The notes below the pieces were generated by a model. That model made no database searches. It saw only the letters and a program-made list of their open reading frames with translations, and was not told the DNA's origin. From contig CAKUJT010000114.1 of assembly GCA_934661765.1 (NCBI GenBank), positions 1 to 7,410 of the forward strand: a DNA stretch of 7,410 nucleotides, written 5' to 3'. A program made the translations under genes and the position numbers. The DNA is from an uncultured Senegalimassilia sp. Lineage in GTDB: Bacteria > Actinomycetota > Coriobacteriia > Coriobacteriales > Eggerthellaceae. Below, in pieces: positions 1 to 5,779 of this stretch. Position 1 is the stretch's first letter; every line of letters begins with the position of its first letter.

Positions 1-77
1 TGCCGTGAGGGTGCCTGGGCCGAGTTAACTGTAGAGGTAACGTCCATGGGAACATTTCGAAGTGCGGCGCGCGGAAA
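1..77 (+). ncRNA. ffs: Large SRP RNA (6S/scRNA type), 3' end only
   Basis: This is the 3' strand of the RNA scaffold of the signal recognition particle, which works with Ffh in co-translational membrane targeting. The stretch from base 8 to about 42 closely matches my recollection of the end of the Bacillus subtilis scRNA: GGGTGCCTGGGCCGAG, then TTAACTG, then GTAACG. In the Bacillus RNA the same blocks appear in the same order. The GC-rich end near 62-74 is where this strand should close the long terminal helix with the 5' end, which lies outside the window. The tetraloop and Ffh-binding domain are also outside. The 3' boundary is approximate; a strong intrinsic terminator follows. No database search was possible, so the call rests on recalled similarity. 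Confidence 0.8.
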
Positions 78-89
78 TAGAGAATTTTC

Positions 90-127
90 ATACTCCGATG
101 GCAGAGATGGCATCGGAGTATTTTTTT
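90..127 (+). terminator. Intrinsic terminator of the SRP RNA gene
   Basis: A perfect 11-bp stem (ATACTCCGATG, 90-100, with CATCGGAGTAT, 111-121) has a 10-nt loop and runs into seven T residues (121-127). It lies just after the SRP RNA 3' end and faces the convergent regulator gene, whose stop is at 168. Read on the other strand the stem is not followed by a T run, so it mainly serves the + strand. Confidence 0.92.
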
Positions 128-167
128 GTCTCTTAGTTTGTGCGGATAGAAAAAGGGTTATACAGCT

Positions 168-1178
168 TTATGTCGTTTCTCTGACTATCAGCTTTCCCTC
201 AAAAACAATTTTATTCTGAACCTCTTTGCCCTGTAATTTGGAAATCAGGATTTCAGCAGCTGCCTGTCCCATTTTACGTACAGGCTGTGCGATCGTCGTT
301 AATGGAGGATCAATCAATGCACTCACAAACACATTATCAAAACCAATCACACTTATTTCTTCCGGGATTCTGATCTTTCCTTCATTAAATCCTTTTACAC
401 ATCCAATTGCCAGCATATCTGTTGCTGTAAGCAATGCATCCGGTCTGTCTGACAGAGATGCATAATATTTAGCAGCATCTCTTCCAAGTTTGATATAATC
501 TGGTTCATTTTCCCTCTGGACCCTGTATACCCATTTTTCATTAACTTCAAGTCCACAATCGGTAAGTCCCTGAATAAAACCTTCATAACGGTCTTCAATA
601 ATACTGATGTCTTCTGAGTTCATCACATAACCCAGTTTATGTTTCCCCTTGTCATACAGATAATGCACAGCTTTCCTGCTGCTCTTAAAACCATCTGTAT
701 ACACATAGGAATAATTTGCATTTTCATCAGAAATTTTATTCATATACACAATTGGAAGCTGTTCAGAAATCTGGCGAAGATAATCCGCCATTTCATCATC
801 TGTACGATATGTATTATATATGATTCCGTCTATATTTCTTTTCAAAAGTTCATTCGTGTAGTCAATTTCCGACATTGCATGACGTTCTGTATTACAGACC
901 ATTACCATATATCCGTATTTCAGTGCAATATCCTCAACACCACGAAACATCTCTGTATAAAAGATATTACTGTATTCCGGCACCACCAATGCAATCGTAT
1001 GGGTTTTTCGTGTACGGATTGCCTGCGCCATATAACTAGGAGAATAATCCAGTTTCCGAATTGCATTTTCTACTGCTTCTCTTGTTTCTTTTTTGACACG
1101 GGGATCTCTGTTAATCACACGTGAAACCGTAGATTTTGATACTCCTGCCTCTTTTGCTACATCAAATATTGTAACCAT
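168..1178 (-). CDS. LacI-family transcriptional regulator
   Basis: A 336-residue repressor-type protein, normal for the family. Residues 2-23 form the LacI helix-turn-helix (VTIFDVAKEAGVSKSTVSRV). The hinge follows at about 45-58, and then a periplasmic-binding-like effector domain from about 60 (TIALVVPEYSNIFY). That domain ends with the usual core strand and loop (ISVIGFDN, then PPLTTIAQP). The start was chosen at 1178 because AGGAGAG sits 8 nt upstream and the protein then begins exactly where family members do; an extension to 1262 would add 28 unrelated residues. At residue 54, where PurR has the leucine that intercalates at the central CpG of the operator, this protein has isoleucine. 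The gene lies downstream of and in the same direction as the sugar ABC operon, whose promoter carries two LacI-type operators, so it is the likely local regulator. The effector is unknown. Confidence 0.95.
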   Translation of the reverse strand: MVTIFDVAKEAGVSKSTVSRVINRDPRVKKETREAVENAIRKLDYSPSYMAQAIRTRKTHTIALVVPEYSNIFYTEMFRGVEDIALKYGYMVMVCNTERHAMSEIDYTNELLKRNIDGIIYNTYRTDDEMADYLRQISEQLPIVYMNKISDENANYSYVYTDGFKSSRKAVHYLYDKGKHKLGYVMNSEDISIIEDRYEGFIQGLTDCGLEVNEKWVYRVQRENEPDYIKLGRDAAKYYASLSDRPDALLTATDMLAIGCVKGFNEGKIRIPEEISVIGFDNVFVSALIDPPLTTIAQPVRKMGQAAAEILISKLQGKEVQNKIVFEGKLIVRETT

Positions 1179-1209
1179 ATGCCTTCTCTCCTGCTTTCTA
1201 TATACTATA

Positions 1210-1237
1210 AGCATATCGTTTTTCCCAAAATTTTCAA
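1210..1237 (-). promoter_or_regulatory. Possible sigma-A promoter of the LacI-family gene
   Basis: On the - strand TTGAAA (1232-1237) and TATGCT (1210-1215) are separated by 16 nt, in the gap between the esterase gene and the regulator. This would give the regulator its own transcript starting near 1203, after the hairpin at 1243-1286. The -10 match is imperfect, and an alternative TATAGT lies a few bases downstream without a well-spaced -35. No copy of the operator found upstream of the binding-protein gene is visible here. Confidence 0.4.
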
Positions 1238-1242
1238 CAATT

Positions 1243-1286
1243 ATTTTAAGACAGGCATCCACTGTTTGCAGACCCTGTCTTAAAAT
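1243..1286 (-). terminator. Operon-end hairpin after the esterase gene (terminator-like)
   Basis: A perfect 13-bp inverted repeat (ATTTTAAGACAGG, 1243-1255; CCTGTCTTAAAAT, 1274-1286) starts at the stop codon of the esterase gene. Its 18-nt loop can hold a small inner CTG/CAG stem. It sits between the end of the transporter operon and the predicted regulator promoter, as a terminator should. The 3' arm is followed on the - strand by AATTGTTG rather than a clean U tract, so it may be leaky, may stabilise the mRNA end, or may be a protein-binding palindrome. Confidence 0.55.
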
Positions 1287-1921
1287 TATCCAAGTATTTC
1301 TTTTATTTTCTTTTCCATCAATGCTGCCATCTGAGCATGACCTTTTTCCGTGTAATGGATTCCATCTGTTTCATTAACTTCCACTTCTCCACCAGGATTC
1401 AGATATTCTACATGATAGCGTTTCGCAATATCTCTGTAATAATATTCAAGTGCCTGACTTCTCTTCTCCATATTCGGAAGCATCTGATCCAGATCCATGG
1501 TCCTTCCGACACTATGGATAGGAACAGGTGTTACCAGTAATATCCGTGGAGGCTCAAAATCGATTCCGGCATCTGATTTTAATATTGTTTTTATAAGATT
1601 TTCCATAGCTGTTCCAATCTCAAAAGGTGACACAGAAAATCTTGATTTTAAATCATTAGTTCCAAGCATAATCACAATAAGATCCAATGGTTTATGACTG
1701 TCTAGGCATGGCAGGAGATATTTTTTACCATTTTTATACTCTTCTACAGGATCATCCCATATAGTAGTCCTCCCTCCAAGCCCTTCTTCTATCACATAGT
1801 ATTCTTCGCCAAGTTTTTTCTGAAGGATTCCTGTCCACCGAACCTCTCTCGGATAACGGCTGACCAGGTCTGACATAAGTCCATAGGTATTGGAATCTCC
1901 ATAACATAAAATCGTTTTCAT
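1286..1921 (-). CDS. SGNH/GDSL-family hydrolase, cytoplasmic (arylesterase/acyltransferase-like)
   Basis: A 211-residue single-domain esterase with all SGNH blocks. Block I is GDSN with nucleophile Ser10, block II is EGLGGRTT (46-53), block III is LGTND (86-90) and block V is DGIH with Asp186 and His189. Length and spacing resemble the Mycobacterium smegmatis acyltransferase/arylesterase group (Ser11, Asp192, His195 in MsAcT, from memory). There is no signal peptide, so it acts in the cytoplasm. I chose ATG at 1921 over the in-frame GTG at 1927 because GGAGG lies 8 nt before the ATG but only 2 nt before the GTG. It starts 13 nt after the permease stop, and its ribosome binding site lies next to that stop, so it is the last gene of the transporter operon. 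Inferred role: removing acetyl or other acyl groups from the imported compound. The substrate is unproven. Confidence 0.88.
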   Translation of the reverse strand: MKTILCYGDSNTYGLMSDLVSRYPREVRWTGILQKKLGEEYYVIEEGLGGRTTIWDDPVEEYKNGKKYLLPCLDSHKPLDLIVIMLGTNDLKSRFSVSPFEIGTAMENLIKTILKSDAGIDFEPPRILLVTPVPIHSVGRTMDLDQMLPNMEKRSQALEYYYRDIAKRYHVEYLNPGGEVEVNETDGIHYTEKGHAQMAALMEKKIKEILG

Positions 1922-1934
1922 TCCCACTGCCTCC

Positions 1935-2882
1935 CTATGCTTCTTTAACCTTTTTTACTGTCTCCCTGTTTGCAAGGACATCAAATGCAACTGCAAGAAT
2001 CAGAACAACGCCTTTTACAACCTGCTGATAATATTCACCAATATTCATAATAGTAAGTCCATTACTCAGCACACCGATGATCACCGCACCAAGAAATGCT
2101 CCCAGCATGGAGCCTTTTCCACCATTAACACTGATTCCACCAATTACAACTGCTGTTACAACATCCATTTCTGTTCCCGTACCAGATGCCGGTGCTCCAG
2201 AGCTGACACGTCCTGTCAGAACAATACCAGCAATCGAAGCAAGCAGTCCACTGATTCCATAAAGAGAAATCACGATCTTATTTACAGAAACACCCGCAAG
2301 TTTTGCCGCTTCAACATTACCACCAATTGCATATACATAACGTCCAAAATAAGAATATTTCAAAATCAGTCCCATGATCACAACAATAATAAGCATAATG
2401 ATTACTGGTACTGGAATTCCTGCTACATAACCCTGACCAAGAAAAACAATTGACTCTGGAATATCATAAACTGGAAGTCCACCTGAAAAGATGTATGCCA
2501 GACCACGAACAACCGTCATCATTCCAAGTGTGATAACAATGGCTGAAACATTAAGTCCAACAATAAGTGCACCTGTAATTATACCGATGACTGTCATGAT
2601 CAGCATTGTAACTATCACAGCAAGCGGTGCTGCCATTCCTGCACTCATCATCTGTGCCACTGCCACTCCGGAAAGTCCAAGATATGCACCAACGGTCAAA
2701 TCCATACCGCCAGAAATAATAACATATGTCATACCCGCTGTAAGAATGCCCATAACTGCGACCTGTCGAAGCACATTCAGAAGGTTATTGACCCTCAGAA
2801 AATTAGGGGATGCAACGGAAAAAATAACTACCAGCACAACCAGAATAATAAGTGTACTGAATTTTTTAAATATCTGTTTCAT
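1935..2882 (-). CDS. Sugar ABC transporter permease (RbsC family)
   Basis: A 315-residue, very hydrophobic inner-membrane protein of the BPD_transp_2 family, which forms the pore of ribose/galactose/autoinducer-2-type ABC importers, normally as a homodimer. Family marks are SGGMDLTVG (57-65), the cytoplasmic loop GGNVEAAKLAGVSV (187-200) expected to contact the ATPase, and GGKGSMLGAFLGA (254-266). Hydrophobic segments span about 10-25, 41-56, 65-82, 86-110, 113-134, 157-175, 206-224, 243-275 and 288-303. The start has AAGGAGA a few bases upstream, and this site overlaps the TAA stop of the ATPase gene 11 nt away, which points to translational coupling. There is a single permease gene, as expected for this family. 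Sequence alone does not reveal the sugar. Confidence 0.94.
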   Translation of the reverse strand: MKQIFKKFSTLIILVVLVVIFSVASPNFLRVNNLLNVLRQVAVMGILTAGMTYVIISGGMDLTVGAYLGLSGVAVAQMMSAGMAAPLAVIVTMLIMTVIGIITGALIVGLNVSAIVITLGMMTVVRGLAYIFSGGLPVYDIPESIVFLGQGYVAGIPVPVIIMLIIVVIMGLILKYSYFGRYVYAIGGNVEAAKLAGVSVNKIVISLYGISGLLASIAGIVLTGRVSSGAPASGTGTEMDVVTAVVIGGISVNGGKGSMLGAFLGAVIIGVLSNGLTIMNIGEYYQQVVKGVVLILAVAFDVLANRETVKKVKEA

Positions 2883-2893
2883 ATTCTTTCTCC

Positions 2894-4378
2894 TTATCTG
2901 ATTCCGGAAGCCAGCTCAAGAATTTTTTCCTGCGTGGCATCCTCTTTTTTCAGTTCGCCCATCATCTCACCTTCATGCATGACCAGAATTCTGTCTGACA
3001 TTCCCAGAAGTTCCTGCATCTCTGATGAAATCATGATGATTGCCATACCTTTTTTTGCAAGTTCATTCATCAATATATAAATTTCTTTTTTTGCTCCTAC
3101 ATCAATTCCTCTGGTTGGTTCATCAAAAATAATAATATCTGAGTTTGATGCAAGTGATTTTGCAAGAACTACTTTCTGCTGATTTCCGCCAGATAAATTT
3201 CTGGTAAGCTGCTCCATAGTAGGTGTTTTAATAGCCAGTTCACTGATATATTTTTCTGCCATTTTCCTGTCTGCCGCACGATCGACAAATCCAGCTTTGG
3301 AAATATCCTTTACTGCAATGAAAGAAATATTATCACGTATAGTCATATCCAACAGTGCACCATGCTTTTTGCGGTCTTCCGGAATGAGTGCAATCCCCTC
3401 TTTAATAGCATCCTTCGGTCTGTGGATCTCAACTTTTTTGCCGTGTATTCTGATTTCTCCAGAACTTTTGGAATCAGCGCCAAAAACAGCCCTTGCTGTT
3501 TCAGTACGTCCTGCACCAACCAGACCAGCCAGACCAAGAATCTCTCCCTTTCTCACTTCAAAGCTGATATTCTTCAGAAGAGCATCTGTACTCAGATTTT
3601 TAACTTCCAGTACAACCTCTCCGATTTCCTTGTCTATTACCGGATACTGTTCATCAAGATCACGTCCTACCATCATTTTGATAAGGCCATTGTTATCAAT
3701 CTCACTTGTCATTCTGGTTCCTACATATTTTCCATCTCTCATTACAGTTATTCTGTCAGACAGAGCAAAAATCTCTTCCATTCGATGAGAAATATATATA
3801 ATCGCAACACCCTGTTTTTTCAGTTTGCGGACAATTCCAAACATTGCATCGATTTCTCTGTTTGTCAGTGGTGCTGACGGTTCATCCATAACCAGGACCT
3901 TGACATTCGAGGAAATCGTCTTTGTAATCTCAACAAGCTGCTGATAAGCAACGGTAAGGCTCTTTACTTCTTTCGTAACATCAATATCTATGCCAAAACT
4001 CTCCATCAGTTCTTTAGCTTTCTGATTCATCAGTTTACGGTTGATGGTCAGACCTCCGGTAAGTTTCTGTCCGAGGAAAATATTTTCTGCTACAGACAGA
4101 TCCGGTACCAGATTAAATTCCTGATAAATAACACCGATACCAAGTTTTTTTGACAGTGCCGGTGTCATAGATGTGTATTCTTTACCTTCGTATGTGATCG
4201 TTCCACCATTTGGTTTTATTGCACCAGATACAACCTTGATAAGAGTAGATTTTCCTGCACCATTTTCGCCCATAAGTGCATGTACTTCCCCGGGATATAT
4301 CTCCAGATTCATGTGATCCAGAGCCAGAACACCGGGGTATTCTTTTGTTATATTATTTAAAGTCAGTATAGGTTCCAT
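2894..4378 (-). CDS. Sugar ABC transporter ATPase, duplicated domains (RbsA/MglA family)
   Basis: A 494-residue cytoplasmic ATPase with two ABC cassettes, the usual RbsA/MglA/AraG size. Cassette 1 has Walker A GENGAGKST (37-45), Q-loop Gln86, Walker B VLVMDE (161-166) and H-loop His198. Its signature is LTVAYQQ (141-147) instead of LSGGQ. Cassette 2 has a Walker A-like GLVGAGRTE (285-293) with Arg in place of the lysine, LIPEDRKKHG (331-340), an intact LSGGNQQ (395-401) and FDE (418-420). A degenerate second Walker A is normal in this family, so one composite site is expected to do most hydrolysis. The ATG at 4378 has AAGGA about 10 nt upstream. The gene follows the binding-protein gene after an 83-nt gap with a strong hairpin. 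It powers uptake through the downstream permease. Confidence 0.95.
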   Translation of the reverse strand: MEPILTLNNITKEYPGVLALDHMNLEIYPGEVHALMGENGAGKSTLIKVVSGAIKPNGGTITYEGKEYTSMTPALSKKLGIGVIYQEFNLVPDLSVAENIFLGQKLTGGLTINRKLMNQKAKELMESFGIDIDVTKEVKSLTVAYQQLVEITKTISSNVKVLVMDEPSAPLTNREIDAMFGIVRKLKKQGVAIIYISHRMEEIFALSDRITVMRDGKYVGTRMTSEIDNNGLIKMMVGRDLDEQYPVIDKEIGEVVLEVKNLSTDALLKNISFEVRKGEILGLAGLVGAGRTETARAVFGADSKSSGEIRIHGKKVEIHRPKDAIKEGIALIPEDRKKHGALLDMTIRDNISFIAVKDISKAGFVDRAADRKMAEKYISELAIKTPTMEQLTRNLSGGNQQKVVLAKSLASNSDIIIFDEPTRGIDVGAKKEIYILMNELAKKGMAIIMISSEMQELLGMSDRILVMHEGEMMGELKKEDATQEKILELASGIR

Positions 4379-4399
4379 AAAATCTGATTCCTTCCCGTG

Positions 4400-4411
4400 G
4401 GGGCTCTCCCC
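4400..4411 (-). other. Short GC hairpin before the ATPase ribosome binding site
   Basis: On the - strand GGGG-AGAG-CCCC forms a compact 4-bp stem with a four-base loop, just upstream of the GGAAGG ribosome binding site of the ATPase gene. It could set the downstream edge of the intercistronic region or tune initiation. It is short and may be incidental. Confidence 0.35.
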
Positions 4412-4417
4412 TGAACA

Positions 4418-4448
4418 ATTTCGGAAGGCCTTGACAGCCCTCCGAAAT
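4418..4448 (-). other. Intercistronic hairpin between binding-protein and ATPase genes
   Basis: Arms 4418-4430 and 4437-4448 pair through ATTTCGGA/TCCGAAAT plus inner GG/CC and C/G pairs, with one internal mismatch. The hairpin begins 14 nt after the stop of the binding-protein gene, and no U run follows in the direction of transcription, so it is unlikely to terminate fully. Hairpins at this place in binding-protein transporter operons often protect the upstream mRNA segment, so that the binding protein is made in excess over the membrane parts. That role is inferred here. Confidence 0.65.
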
Positions 4449-4461
4449 ATTCTCAGTAAAA

Positions 4462-5469
4462 TTATTCCGCGATGTAATCTTTTACATTTTCTGCTGTTAC
4501 TGCCTGAAGATCAAATAAGCTGTCCTTTGGATAGGAAGCTTTGTTTACAACCGCAATTGCTGTATCTACAAGTGATTTACCTGTTGCAGCAGGATTCTGA
4601 CTTACAGATACCTGATAAATGCTTCCCTCATCAATAAGTTTCAGTGCCTCATCTGTTGCATCAATACCTGCGATCAGATATTTGTCTGGATCTGTCATTC
4701 CAGCCGCTTTGAATGCCTGATAAGCACCAAGTGCTGCACCGTCTGAAACTCCACATACTACTTTCAGATCTGGATTTGCCTGAAGGAAATTTTCTGTATT
4801 GGACATTCCTTCTTCCTGGTCTGCAGCTGTTGCATCAGCAACAAATTTTACATTTGGTGCATACTCCTGCACCCCTTCCATGATTCCTTCTTTTCGTGCA
4901 ATGACAGATTCCATAAGGTCATAGTTTAATGTTGCCGCCTGTACTTCTTCATCCGTACCATACATTTCTGCAATTCTCTGTCCAACCGCACAACCCTGTG
5001 TATAACCAAGTACATATTCTTCACATCCGATATAAGCATCATATCCTTCAATTGTGGATGTCAGGCACACAACCGCAATACCTGCTTCTTTTGCTTTTGC
5101 AATTACCGGTTTCGTTGCCTCTGAGTCTACTGCACATACAATAATCGCATCACAACCTGCTGATATGAAATTTTCAAGTGCAGTGATCTGTTTTGCTGAA
5201 TCACTGTCACAAGAGTTTGTCATCAACGTACAGCCTGTAGCATCGCATTCATCCTGTGCCGCATCAACCAGCTGGATAAAAAACTGTCCAGTCAAATTTA
5301 ATACTGAAATACCAATCGTGTATCCCTCATCTTCTGACGGCTGTGCAAGCTCCACTGTCTCTTCTACTGCAGTATCTTCTTTCTCTGCTGCAAATACAGA
5401 AGTTGTCCCCATTACCATTGAACCAACCATTGCCATGCTCAGTACCAGACTCATGATTCTTTTCTTCAT
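4462..5469 (-). CDS. Sugar ABC transporter substrate-binding protein (RbsB-like, Peripla_BP_4)
   Basis: A 335-residue secreted binding protein. Residues 1-27 are a signal peptide (MKKR, a Met-rich hydrophobic core, then SVFA-AE) with a type I cleavage site and no lipobox cysteine. An acidic linker (29-48) leads into the type I binding fold (YTIGISVLNLTGQFF, 50-64). By motif alignment with E. coli RbsB, the Phe15/Phe16 pair (63-64), Arg141 (192), Asp215 (270) and Gln235 (291) are kept. Asn13, Asp89, Arg90 and Asn190 appear replaced by Gly61, Thr137, Ser138 and Ser242, so the ligand is probably not ribose. The mature part holds nine cysteines (75, 80, 87, 106, 112, 135, 149, 160, 239), many for an exported protein. 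GGAGG lies 7 nt before the ATG. It is the first gene of the operon, controlled by the promoter and operators just upstream. Confidence 0.94.
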   Translation of the reverse strand: MKKRIMSLVLSMAMVGSMVMGTTSVFAAEKEDTAVEETVELAQPSEDEGYTIGISVLNLTGQFFIQLVDAAQDECDATGCTLMTNSCDSDSAKQITALENFISAGCDAIIVCAVDSEATKPVIAKAKEAGIAVVCLTSTIEGYDAYIGCEEYVLGYTQGCAVGQRIAEMYGTDEEVQAATLNYDLMESVIARKEGIMEGVQEYAPNVKFVADATAADQEEGMSNTENFLQANPDLKVVCGVSDGAALGAYQAFKAAGMTDPDKYLIAGIDATDEALKLIDEGSIYQVSVSQNPAATGKSLVDTAIAVVNKASYPKDSLFDLQAVTAENVKDYIAE

Positions 5470-5507
5470 TTTTTGATCCTCCGTTATTTATGATAGTTTT
5501 TGCCGTT

Positions 5508-5521
5508 TGGGAACGTTACCA
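5508..5521 (-). promoter_or_regulatory. LacI-family operator, promoter-distal copy
   Basis: TGGGAACGTTACCA is a 14-bp near-palindrome (one non-matching pair) with the central CG typical of LacI/GalR/CcpA-family operators. It lies in a 19-bp stretch (5506-5524) identical to the copy at 5573-5591; the centres are 67 bp apart. It lies about 75-85 nt into the predicted transcript, just before the ribosome binding site of the binding-protein gene, where a bound repressor could act as a roadblock or take part in a loop. Confidence 0.82.
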
Positions 5522-5530
5522 TTTTTGTTT

Positions 5531-5569
5531 AAAAAAATAAGTCATGATCGAAGGATGACTCGTTTTTTT
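5531..5569 (-). other. Terminator-like leader hairpin between the two operators
   Basis: A 6-bp core stem (AGTCAT/ATGACT, 5540-5545 with 5555-5560) with a 9-nt loop is flanked by seven A (5531-5537) and seven T (5563-5569), which can extend the stem past a short mismatch. On the transcribed - strand the stem is followed by TTATTTTTTT, the form of an intrinsic terminator, about 65 nt after the predicted start. It could act as an attenuator, or the A and T tracts could bend the DNA between the operators. Mechanism not shown by sequence alone. Confidence 0.6.
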
Positions 5570-5574
5570 GTTTT

Positions 5575-5588
5575 TGGGAACGTTACCA
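5575..5588 (-). promoter_or_regulatory. LacI-family operator, promoter-proximal copy
   Basis: The second exact TGGGAACGTTACCA starts about 6 nt after the predicted transcription start, so a bound repressor would block promoter clearance. The matching sequence context (TTTGGGAACG..., 5573-5591) and nearness to a LacI-family gene make that regulator the first candidate. The 14-mer differs from the usual catabolite cre pattern TGWAANCGNTNWCA, but CcpA is not strictly excluded. Confidence 0.86.
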
Positions 5589-5600
5589 TTTGATATTTTT

Positions 5601-5629
5601 ATATTATCAACGCTTTTTTTAATTGTCAA
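5601..5629 (-). promoter_or_regulatory. Sigma-A promoter of the sugar transporter operon
   Basis: On the - strand a perfect -35 TTGACA (5624-5629) and a -10 TAATAT (5601-5606) are 17 nt apart; transcription should start near 5594. The near-consensus boxes imply a strong promoter held off by repression. An extra inverted repeat TTGATA/TATCAA (5590-5595, 5605-5610) overlaps the -10. Upstream, about 5630-5705 is AT-rich with no gene and no further clear signal. Confidence 0.88.
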
Positions 5630-5705
5630 TACCATTTTGCATTTTTGCCATTACCGCTATATTTTCATATCCTTTTTTGTATAATTATGCCAAAAAATCA
5701 AGTAT

Positions 5706-5761
5706 AAAAAAGAACCGAAAACCGTAGAGACTCCTACTCTGACAGTTTTCGGTCCTTTTTT
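5706..5761 (-). terminator. Intrinsic terminator of the tadA-yqeY unit
   Basis: A 9-bp stem ACCGAAAAC (5714-5722) with GTTTTCGGT (5745-5753) is extended by flanking A and T runs, and a second small AGAG/CTCT pairing lies in the loop. On the - strand it is followed by TTCTTTTTT. It begins 19 nt after the yqeY stop. The + strand also shows a T run, so it could work in both directions. It insulates the transporter promoter from the housekeeping genes. Confidence 0.9.
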
Positions 5762-5779
5762 TATTTATGAGGTTATGTT

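Noticed and set aside
1..77. Riboswitch or T-box leader (ZTP-like CCTGGGC end, or T-box-like GGAAAT segment)
   Set aside because: The block order matches the 3' strand of large SRP RNA much better, and no + strand gene follows the terminator.
1..216. Frame open on the + strand from base 1 to a TGA at 217-219
   Set aside because: It runs through the SRP RNA similarity and a perfect terminator with T run, and into the end of the convergent regulator gene; no recognisable protein.
1179..1262. Longer N-terminus for the LacI-family regulator
   Set aside because: The added 28 residues have no family likeness, overlap promoter-like sequence, and the internal ATG has a good ribosome binding site.
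1922..1927. GTG start for the SGNH hydrolase
   Set aside because: It is 2 nt from the GGAGG; the ATG at 1921 has proper 8-nt spacing and gives the usual MKTILCYGDSN start.
3297..3877. Long + strand open frames opposite the ATPase gene
   Set aside because: No protein-family motifs or ribosome binding sites; they are antisense shadows of a well-supported gene.
4431..4436. TTGACA on the + strand as a -35 box
   Set aside because: No -10 at suitable spacing and no + strand gene; it lies inside the intercistronic hairpin.
5508..5588. CRISPR-like or tandem repeat from the two 19-bp copies
   Set aside because: Only two copies exist; they are near-palindromic with a central CG and placed around a promoter, so operators explain them.
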